Notes under the pieces: generated by a model
Database searches by the model: none
What the model was told of the DNA's origin: nothing
The model's input: the letters and a program-made list of their open reading frames with translations, nothing else
Translations under genes and position numbers: made by a program
Origin: Rubrivivax sp.
GTDB lineage: Bacteria; Pseudomonadota; Gammaproteobacteria; Burkholderiales; Burkholderiaceae_C
Assembly (NCBI GenBank): GCA_027484885.1
Contig: JAIXSD010000420.1
Span: 1 to 7,663 of the forward strand
Length of the DNA stretch: 7,663 bases
Reading direction: 5' to 3'
In this document: piece after piece, positions 1 through 5,219 of the stretch
Numbering within the stretch: position 1 is the stretch's first letter
How the letters are laid out: the number at the start of each line of letters is the position of its first letter

Positions 1-545
1 ACCCGGCGCGCGTGTTTGCGGCCGGTGTGTCCAACGGCGGCTCGATGGCGATGCGCTTGGCACTGGAGCAGCCGGAGCGCTACAAGGCGGTGGCAGCCGT
101 GGCCGCCAATGTGCCGGCGCCGCACAACTTCCAATGCAAGCCGGTTGCTAGCGAGGCCACCTCGGTGATGATCATGAACGGCAGCGAGGACCCGCTGGTG
201 CCCTATGCCGCTGGTGAGATCAATCTGCTCGGCATCTTCTACCAAGGCGGCCCGGTCATCTCATCGCGCGCATCGGCACAGTACTTCGCCGATTGGGCGC
301 ATCTGAGCGGCGCGCCTCAGACCCAGGAATACACCGTCGCGGAGGGCGTGCGCGTCGAGCAGAACCGCTGGAGCCGCACCCACAAGGGCGGCGGAGGCAA
401 GGCTGAAGTGGAACTGGTCAGCATCCATGGCGGCGGTCATGGCCTTCCACAGCCCTATGCACAGCGCCCGCGCCTCCTGGGCCCTTCGCCGATGGAGCCC
501 AACGGCGCGGCCATGATCTGGGACTTCTTCGCGCGGCAGCCCTGA
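1..545 (+). CDS. PHB-depolymerase/LpqC-family alpha/beta hydrolase (3' part, start outside window)
   Basis: This is the C-terminal part of an alpha/beta-hydrolase esterase; the reading frame is open to the left edge (first full codon at base 3). Three catalytic elements are visible. The nucleophile elbow GVSNG has Ser at 30-32, the acid is in NGSEDPLVPY with Asp at 189-191, and the base is in HGGGHGLP with His at 438-440. The sequence RVFAAGVSNGGSMA around the elbow and the closing IWDFFARQP are typical of the Esterase_PHB/LpqC group (PHB depolymerases, feruloyl and acetylxylan esterases). Members hydrolyse carboxylic esters and are usually exported, but the N-terminus where a signal peptide would lie is missing. 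The substrate cannot be told from this part. A glycine-rich loop (KGGGGK) sits between the acid and the base. The gene ends convergently with the dehydrogenase at 629-1438. Confidence 0.88.
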   Translation, partial: PARVFAAGVSNGGSMAMRLALEQPERYKAVAAVAANVPAPHNFQCKPVASEATSVMIMNGSEDPLVPYAAGEINLLGIFYQGGPVISSRASAQYFADWAHLSGAPQTQEYTVAEGVRVEQNRWSRTHKGGGGKAEVELVSIHGGGHGLPQPYAQRPRLLGPSPMEPNGAAMIWDFFARQP

Positions 546-568
546 CAGGACGCTCACCCAAGCCCTTA

Positions 569-581
569 GCGCCCAAGGCGC
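569..581. terminator. Weak hairpin between convergent genes
   Basis: GCGCC-CAA-GGCGC forms a perfect 5-bp stem with a 3-base loop, 24 bases after the hydrolase stop and 48 bases beyond the stop of the opposing dehydrogenase. It has no T-run on either side. A larger alternative pairs GCAGGC (587-592) with GCCTGC (612-617). The position suits a bidirectional terminator, but the structure is weak and such hairpins are common in DNA this GC-rich. Confidence 0.2.
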
Positions 582-628
582 GCCGAGCAGGCCCTGGCCC
601 GTGGTGCCCGAGCCTGCGCCTCTGCTCG

Positions 629-1438
629 TCAGCGGCTCAACCGGCCCGAGGTCGCCCGCAGGAGCATGCGCTTGAACAGGGCGGCAGCCCGGGCTCGTGA
701 CATGAGGCGGGTCATCATCCAGGCCATGAGGCGGTTCTTGCCGCCGGGGATGGCATCCATCCGGCGGCCCAGGGCCTCCAGGCCGCAGCGCGCCACCGCC
801 TCGGGCGACATCTTGGACATGCCCATCTTGGCGAAGTCGATACCCGTGCCGGCCGCCATGGGCGTGTCCGTGGGGCCGGGGGACAGCACGCTGACATCCA
901 CCCCCTTGTCCTTCATTTCCACATGCAGGGCCGCGCCCAGAGCCAGGATGTAGGCTTTGCAGGCACCGTACTGCGCCATATAGGGTTGAGGCATCCAGCC
1001 CGACAGGCTGGACACCAGCAGGATGGCGCCACGCCCGCGACTGGCCATCTTGGCGCCCAGGCGGCGCACCAGCATCATCGGCGAAGTCACATTGAGCTGC
1101 AGCATGGACTCCAGCTGGTAGTTGGAGCACTCGACAAAGTAACCCCGCTCTTCCACGGCAGCACAAGGCACGAGCAGGCCCACCTCGATGTCCTCCACCG
1201 CAGACAGCACCTGGCGGCTGCCTTCGGCCGTGGCCAGATCGGCACTCAGCACGCGCACCTGCACACGGTGCTTGCGAGTCAGCTCGCCGGCGAAGGCGAT
1301 CAAGGCATCGGAGCGGCGAGCCACCAGCACCAGATGCAGGCCTTGCGCCGCCAGGATGCGGGCCATCGCCGCACCGATGCCGCTGCTGCCTCCGGTGATC
1401 ATGGCCCATTCGCCGTAGCGTTGCTTCAGATTGAACAT
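629..1438 (-). CDS. Short-chain dehydrogenase/reductase (SDR), DltE/COG0300-like
   Basis: A complete 269-residue classical SDR, the usual length for the family. It should be a cytoplasmic NAD(P)(H)-dependent oxidoreductase of an alcohol/carbonyl pair; the substrate is unknown. The Rossmann nucleotide-binding motif TGGSSGIG is at residues 15-22, and ADL with Asp67 should contact the adenine. Asn116 (LQLNVTS), Ser144 (VSSLSG), Tyr157 and Lys161 (YGACK) make a complete catalytic tetrad. PGPTDTPM near 187-194 is the usual segment after beta-6. An Arg-rich pair follows strand 2 (ARR, 40-42), which often goes with NADP preference. The start RYGEWAMITG resembles the SDR subgroup beginning RYGPWALVTG. 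One oddity is that the usual NNAG motif reads PCAA (residues 91-94). The ATG at 1438 has only a weak GAAG-type ribosome site. The small membrane-protein frame ending at 1489 lies just upstream on the same strand and may share a transcript. Confidence 0.93.
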   Translation of the reverse strand: MFNLKQRYGEWAMITGGSSGIGAAMARILAAQGLHLVLVARRSDALIAFAGELTRKHRVQVRVLSADLATAEGSRQVLSAVEDIEVGLLVPCAAVEERGYFVECSNYQLESMLQLNVTSPMMLVRRLGAKMASRGRGAILLVSSLSGWMPQPYMAQYGACKAYILALGAALHVEMKDKGVDVSVLSPGPTDTPMAAGTGIDFAKMGMSKMSPEAVARCGLEALGRRMDAIPGGKNRLMAWMMTRLMSRARAAALFKRMLLRATSGRLSR

Positions 1439-1488
1439 AGAGACTTCAAGCAGGATGTTGAGGGTAAGCGCGCCTGTGGATACGGCGC

Positions 1489-1722
1489 TCAGCTCGTCCA
1501 GGCCGTGATCAGCATGGCCGAGAGCAGGGCGAGGATGGCCGTGAGCAAGGCCGCATAGCTGAGGCTGGACGGGTCAGCCCGGCCTTGCAGCTGGCGCAAC
1601 CAGGCCGGCCAGCGGCGCGGCACGCGGCGCGGCGGTGGTGGGCAGGGATCGGCGCCACGCAGGGCGCCCAGCCGCGGCGGCAGGCCTGTGGAGGACGAAG
1701 TGGGGGATGGGGGAGCGATCAA
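1489..1722 (-). CDS. Probable small tail-anchored membrane protein (start uncertain)
   Basis: I do not recognise this protein. The stop at 1489 is firm. The last ~20 residues (from SYAALLTAIL to LITAWTS) form one strongly hydrophobic helix, preceded by a basic, proline-rich stretch (PPPPRRVPRRWPAW), so the protein looks tail-anchored in the inner membrane. In the 44 codons from a GTG just upstream of the helix, about 41 end in G or C, the pattern of genuine genes here. The frame stays open to a GTG at 1818, but its first ~25 codons lose that bias and have no ribosome site. I therefore favour a TTG at 1722 with GAGG 8 bases upstream (77 residues); the GTG giving ~44 residues is the alternative. 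It ends 50 bp before the dehydrogenase start on the same strand. Conservation is unknown, and a spurious frame remains possible. Confidence 0.42.
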   Translation of the reverse strand: MIAPPSPTSSSTGLPPRLGALRGADPCPPPPRRVPRRWPAWLRQLQGRADPSSLSYAALLTAILALLSAMLITAWTS

Positions 1723-1932
1723 GATGCCGACCTCGCCCGCGCAAGGCCTCAGAAAAGAAACGGGGCCGAATGATGCGATGCGGTCAGGTGGCGAGGTCTT
1801 AAGGAGTGTTAACGCCACAGAGTCGAGGTGCGCACGGCCCGCTGAGTTCTGCCGCTATGCTCTCGGCGCGCCAGCGGCGGCTGACCGCTTCCGCGGCGCC
1901 CCGCGAGTACAGACAGCTACGACAAGACCGAT

Positions 1933-1939
1933 GGAGGAG
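1933..1939 (+). promoter_or_regulatory. Strong Shine-Dalgarno site fixing the start at 1944
   Basis: GGAGGAG lies six bases (counting from the end of GGAGG) before the ATG at 1944. It is the best ribosome site in the window. It argues against the in-frame upstream starts (GTG 1806, ATG 1857), which would place a long Arg-rich stretch before the signal peptide. Confidence 0.75.
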
Positions 1940-1943
1940 AACG

Positions 1944-3677
1944 ATGGAGCACCCGCTCAAGCCTGCCCCTGCCCCTTCCTCCACTCCACGCCAACGCCAC
2001 CGCGCGAGCGCCCCAGCCACGCTGCTGGCGACCGCGCTGAGCCTCGCCAGCCCCCAGGTCTGGGCTGAGGTGCAGCTCGAGATCATGCTGGCCCCACCCG
2101 AGGCGCTGGAGCTGCGCTACACGCCAAGCGAGAGCTGCCGCACGCTGACGCTGGCCAAGCAGAGCGCCGCGTCCGATTCACCGCTGCGCGCCGACTGGCA
2201 GCCCCTCGATGACTGCAGCCTCATCGATCCCAGCAAAGACCAGATCCAGCTGAGCCGGGCGGCTTGCAGCACGGCCCGCTTCCGCGTGCCGGTGACGACC
2301 CAGCACACGCCGGCCTACCAACCGGCCTTTCCCATCGGCGAGGCCGCGGTGTATGTGCACACCAGCAACTTCGCCAGCACGCCGGCCTGCGGCCCGCTGC
2401 AGGTGGTGGTGCGGGCCCCGGCCGTGGCTGCCGAGGGCCAAATGCACGAGGGCGGGTTGACACTGCCGCCCGCGCGCGGAGCCAACACCGCCGCCCTGCT
2501 GCTGCGCGACAAGCCGGCAGCGAAACCCAGCCCGCACGGTGTGCCGAGCGTACTCGACCCCAAGCTCAGCCCGGACACCATCGCCCTGATCCAGAGCCTG
2601 GCCGATGGCACCATCGGCCTGCTGCGCCAGGAGCTGCCCGACGCCCCCTTTCGCATGCCCATCATCACGGCGACCTTGATCCGCGATGGCGGCACGCCGC
2701 ACTACCAGGGCGATGCCGCCGATGTGCTGCGCCTGGCCCTGTTCAACTGGGACGAGCCGCTGAATGCCGAGCGGCGCAGCGAGCTGACGCAGTTTGTCTC
2801 GCACGAGTTCAGCCACCGCTTTCAGGCCTTTCTCGACAGCGAGCATTACCGCGACGAGCGCCTGATCCACGAGGGTGGCGCCGAGTTCCTGCGCTGGATG
2901 CTGGGCCTGCGCCTGGGCTGGCTCAGCCCCGAAGCCGCCGCGCGCGACATGGACCAGGCCTTGAGCGACTGCCTGCTGGGCACGGCCGATCTGGCCTGGG
3001 GCCGGCTGCCGCCGGGCCGCATCAGCGGCGCGCGCCTCGCCTACCGCTGCGGCCTGCCGGCCATCGCGCTGGCTGCGGCCAACGCGGGGCCTGCAGCGCC
3101 TGCGCCCTTCGCCCGCATCAATGGCTTCTACCGCGAGGCCCGCGCGCAGGCGCGGCCTGACTTTGCCCAGGCCATCGAATGCGGCGGACTCCGTGCCGAC
3201 TGCCAGCCACGCTGGCTGCCCCGCCTGCTGGCCGAGCAAGAGCCCATGGGCCAGGTCTGGGCCGCACTGGCCCGCGAGACCGGTCTTCTGAAACCCGGCG
3301 AGCCCACGGCCGACGACCGCCGCGCGCTGATGATCCATGCCATCAGTCAGCTGATGCGTGAAGACTGCGGCGGCCGCCGCAGCCTCTACCCGGCCGACGA
3401 TGGCATCGGCCTCGACGCCATGCCCGAGCACTGCAAGACCCTGCGCCCCGGCATGTATGCCCAGCGTGTGGCCGGGCGCGCCTTGTTCCATGACCCGCTG
3501 GCCCTGAGTGCCCTGCTCGACAGCTGCCGTCAGACGCAGACGGTGGTGCTGGGCCTGCGCGATGGCCGCAGCATCTCGCTCGCCTGCAGCGCCGGCTACC
3601 AGCCGCCAGTGGACCGTTTCTACCGGGTGCAGATCGAGCCGGTACTGCAAGGCCTGGGCTTGCCGAGAAAGCGCTGA
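1944..3677 (+). CDS. Exported cysteine-rich gluzincin-type zinc metallopeptidase, unassigned family
   Basis: A 577-residue protein I cannot place in a named family. Residues 1-41 look like a Sec signal peptide: basic RQRHR, a hydrophobic stretch ATLLATALSLA, then cleavage after VWA. The mature protein should be periplasmic or secreted. HEFSH at 287-291 is an HEXXH zinc site with Glu288 as the catalytic base. After exactly 18 residues comes Glu310 in IHEGGAEF, giving the HEXXH-X18-E signature of gluzincins such as M1 aminopeptidases (compare HEXXH with NEGFA). A strand-like segment before it (DVLRLALFNW) fits the edge strand of that fold. Residues ~42-190 look beta-rich and may be a separate domain; the ~250 residues after the zinc site are mostly helical. 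The mature part has twelve cysteines, an even number that suits disulfides in an oxidising compartment. The classic M1 GAMEN substrate motif was not seen, so peptidase activity is inferred. The start is chosen from the strong ribosome site and the signal peptide. Confidence 0.85.
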   Translation: MEHPLKPAPAPSSTPRQRHRASAPATLLATALSLASPQVWAEVQLEIMLAPPEALELRYTPSESCRTLTLAKQSAASDSPLRADWQPLDDCSLIDPSKDQIQLSRAACSTARFRVPVTTQHTPAYQPAFPIGEAAVYVHTSNFASTPACGPLQVVVRAPAVAAEGQMHEGGLTLPPARGANTAALLLRDKPAAKPSPHGVPSVLDPKLSPDTIALIQSLADGTIGLLRQELPDAPFRMPIITATLIRDGGTPHYQGDAADVLRLALFNWDEPLNAERRSELTQFVSHEFSHRFQAFLDSEHYRDERLIHEGGAEFLRWMLGLRLGWLSPEAAARDMDQALSDCLLGTADLAWGRLPPGRISGARLAYRCGLPAIALAAANAGPAAPAPFARINGFYREARAQARPDFAQAIECGGLRADCQPRWLPRLLAEQEPMGQVWAALARETGLLKPGEPTADDRRALMIHAISQLMREDCGGRRSLYPADDGIGLDAMPEHCKTLRPGMYAQRVAGRALFHDPLALSALLDSCRQTQTVVLGLRDGRSISLACSAGYQPPVDRFYRVQIEPVLQGLGLPRKR

Positions 3678-3710
3678 GCCCGGCCGGGCTGCGCGAGCTT
3701 TATCAAAGCT
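3677..3710 (+). terminator. Two tandem inverted repeats after the metallopeptidase gene
   Basis: A perfect 14-base palindrome, AGCCCGGCCGGGCT (3677-3690), begins on the last base of the stop codon. It is followed by AGCTTT-ATC-AAAGCT (3696-3710), a 6-bp stem with a 3-base loop. The pair could end transcription before the channel gene. There is no T-run, so classical intrinsic termination is uncertain. The second repeat is AT-richer than its surroundings and could instead be a protein-binding site. Confidence 0.35.
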
Positions 3711-3873
3711 TAAGAGACGCAGCCCCACGCACAGCCGACCATGGCGGTCTTGCAATGAGGCTGCCATGCGCTCGCTCGATGTCGAGGCGCTCCAGCCACC
3801 TTGCGCCCACCGAGCTTTGCCCTGCGTGCACCACCGCGCCAGGGCGGGCGAAACGACCTCGACACACAGAGCC

Positions 3874-4485
3874 ATGGACAAGAACCGGCTGGAAGCCTTC
3901 AGCGACGGCGTGATCGCCATCATCATCACCATCATGGTTCTGGAGCTGAAGGTCCCGCATGGGGACAGCTGGCAGGTGCTGCTGGAGCGCTGGCCCATCT
4001 TTCTGAGCTATGTCCTGAGCTTTCTCTACGTGGGCACGCTCTGGAACAACCACCACCATCTGCTGCATGCCTCACGCACGCTCAGCGGTGGCGTGCTCTG
4101 GGCCAATCTGCACCTGCTGTTCTGGCTGTCCTTGATCCCCTTCACCACCGGCTGGATGGGCGAGAACCAGTTCGCGACCCTGCCGACCGTGATCTACGGC
4201 ATCAATCTGTTCTTGTGCGCCATCGCCTACTACGCGATGCAGTTGATGCTGGTGCGTGTGCACGGCCCCGGCAACCCGATCGAGCAGGCCCTCGGCCGTG
4301 ATCTGAAGGGCAAGGCCTCGCTGGTTCTCTACCTGCTCGGCATCGCCGCCAGCGCCTGGAAGCCCGGACTCGGCTTTGCCATCTTTGTCGGCATCTCCCT
4401 GATCTGGGTGATCCCGGACAAGCGGATGGAGAAGGTGCTGCGCCAGCACAAGACCGAGCATCCCCTGGGCCTTCATTCCCACTGA
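3874..4485 (+). CDS. TMEM175/DUF1211-family potassium channel subunit
   Basis: A 203-residue integral membrane protein of the bacterial TMEM175 type. In this family, four six-helix subunits form a potassium-permeable channel with no classical GYG selectivity filter. The family's RxxxFSDG signature is at the N-terminus (Arg5, then FSDG at 9-12), followed by Ile-rich helix 1 (VIAIIITIMVLEL), whose hydrophobic residues line the pore in studied members. A second signature, WNNHHHLLHA, falls around residues 57-66. Further hydrophobic segments bring the total to about six, and the C-terminus is basic and histidine-containing. Length is normal for the bacterial form. The ATG at 3874 has no clear Shine-Dalgarno, but it places FSDG at its usual distance from the start. 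The SnoaL-like gene follows 47 bp later, so co-transcription is possible. The family call is firm; the physiological role in this organism is not known. Confidence 0.92.
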   Translation: MDKNRLEAFSDGVIAIIITIMVLELKVPHGDSWQVLLERWPIFLSYVLSFLYVGTLWNNHHHLLHASRTLSGGVLWANLHLLFWLSLIPFTTGWMGENQFATLPTVIYGINLFLCAIAYYAMQLMLVRVHGPGNPIEQALGRDLKGKASLVLYLLGIAASAWKPGLGFAIFVGISLIWVIPDKRMEKVLRQHKTEHPLGLHSH

Positions 4486-4532
4486 CCGCGCCCGACCCGG
4501 GCCACAGCCCCACCACCACCGTCATCAACGCC

Positions 4533-5075
4533 ATGCCCCGTCACGTCTTCGCCAACAGCAACACCCTCCGCGCCACCTGGCCCGCCCTGGCCATGAGCCT
4601 GGCCCTGAGCTTGGCCATGAGCGCCACGGCGCCCGGCGCCCACGCCGAAACGAGCCAAGCCCCATCGAAAGAGGTGGCCGCCCTGCTAGCCCAGCACTAC
4701 AGCGGCTACGCCGCCGGCAGCAATCCCAAGGCGATCTTTGCCCAGACAACCCATGCGAACTGGAGCAACTGCAGCGCCAATGGCGCGCGCTGCCAGTCGC
4801 GCGATGAGTTGGTGAGCCTGCTCAGCCAGGGGTTGCACAAGCTGGTGCCGGACCTGAAGTGGGACATCCTGGACACCCTGGTCAGCGGCGACACGGTCAT
4901 CGTGCGCGGCCAAGGCAGCGGCACGCCGGTGGACACCTTGTTCGGCGCCCCCGCGCGGGGCAAGTCCTTCCAGATCATGTCCATCGACATTCACACCCTC
5001 AAGGACGGCAAGATCGTCCACACCCACCATCTGGAAGACTGGGTCTCCGCCCTGGCGCAGCTGACCGAGCCCTGA
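4533..5075 (+). CDS. Exported SnoaL/NTF2-like protein (ester cyclase-like)
   Basis: A 180-residue protein with a likely Sec signal peptide: hydrophobic MSLALSLAMSA after a long n-region, with cleavage after AHA at residue 38. The mature ~142 residues match the size of one cone-shaped NTF2-like/SnoaL domain. The C-terminal half carries the typical strands, ending in DIHTLKDGKIVHTHHLEDW, the usual SnoaL closing segment (compare FRVEDGKIVEHW). SnoaL relatives include polyketide cyclases, but many are plain ligand-binding or uncharacterised proteins, so no reaction is assigned. Cys80 and Cys87 are close together and could form a disulfide after export. No ribosome site is evident before the ATG at 4533; an in-frame ATG at codon 21 would still leave a short signal peptide. 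It lies 47 bp after the channel gene on the same strand, with a candidate terminator just beyond its stop. Confidence 0.85.
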   Translation: MPRHVFANSNTLRATWPALAMSLALSLAMSATAPGAHAETSQAPSKEVAALLAQHYSGYAAGSNPKAIFAQTTHANWSNCSANGARCQSRDELVSLLSQGLHKLVPDLKWDILDTLVSGDTVIVRGQGSGTPVDTLFGAPARGKSFQIMSIDIHTLKDGKIVHTHHLEDWVSALAQLTEP

Positions 5076-5080
5076 GAGCG

Positions 5081-5103
5081 CGGCACGCCTCCGGCGCGTG
5101 CTG
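5081..5103 (+). terminator. Candidate terminator hairpin after the SnoaL-like gene
   Basis: CGGCACGC (5081-5088) pairs with GCGTGCTG (5096-5103), an 8-bp stem with one G-T wobble and a 7-base loop, starting six bases after the stop codon. There is no T-run. The position suits the end of the channel/SnoaL transcript and would separate it from lplT. Confidence 0.4.
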
Positions 5104-5139
5104 GGGCCCGGGAACGGCCAGAGCGTCTGCGGGCCCTGC

Positions 5140-5170
5140 CTGTCACCACGCTTTCACACCCTGCTGTCAC
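5140..5170 (+). promoter_or_regulatory. Candidate Pho box (PhoB-binding repeats) upstream of lplT
   Basis: Three near-identical 7-base elements occur in 31 bases: CTGTCAC (5140-5146), CTTTCAC (5151-5157) and CTGTCAC (5164-5170). The first two have the 7+4+7 spacing (11-base period) of a Pho box. Against the E. coli consensus CTGTCATAWAWCTGTCAY, the 18 bases at 5140-5157 match 13. The mismatches are mainly in the spacer, which is AT-rich in the consensus. The third element is 13 bases from the second, slightly off register. A poor -10-like TCTGAT is at 5185-5190. The site is 50 bases before the lplT start. PhoB control is inferred from pattern and position only. Confidence 0.42.
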
Positions 5171-5219
5171 GCTGCCGTCTTTCTTCTGATCGCCTGCGAC
5201 AGCGCGGCGAGCCCACCCC

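Noticed and set aside
261..1409. Minus-strand open frame of 382 codons across the hydrolase end and the SDR gene
   Set aside because: It is a shifted frame of the SDR gene, runs through the hydrolase 3' end, and yields Arg/Gly/His-rich sequence with no domain.
1806..1943. N-terminal extension of the metallopeptidase to GTG 1806 or ATG 1857
   Set aside because: No ribosome site at those codons, and the extension would bury the signal peptide behind an Arg-rich segment; ATG 1944 has a near-ideal Shine-Dalgarno.
1723..1943. Possible promoter for the metallopeptidase gene around the AT-richer TTAAGGAGTGTTAAC patch
   Set aside because: The patch is suggestive, but no -35/-10 pair with acceptable spacing could be supported on either strand.
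2264..3160. Second plus-strand frame of 298 codons inside the metallopeptidase gene
   Set aside because: Frame-shifted shadow rich in Arg, Ala and Pro; the overlapping frame has all recognisable features.
3508..3873. Upstream in-frame extension of the TMEM175 gene
   Set aside because: It would overlap the metallopeptidase 3' end and add a Arg/Cys-rich stretch; the family begins a few residues before FSDG, as given by the ATG at 3874.
3917..3937. CAT/ATC-rich microsatellite-like tract
   Set aside because: It is simply Ile codons of the first membrane helix of the TMEM175 protein.
2178..3998. Long open frame (606 codons) on the minus strand opposite the metallopeptidase gene
   Set aside because: It is a mirror of the plus-strand codon bias in GC-rich DNA. 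The plus frame has a signal peptide, a zinc signature and a strong ribosome site; the minus product is low-complexity Ala/Gly/Arg/Gln sequence with no motif.
4004..4486. Minus-strand open frames opposite the TMEM175 and SnoaL-like genes
   Set aside because: Products are Gln/His/Gly/Arg-rich without hydrophobic cores or motifs, as expected from antisense frames in this composition.
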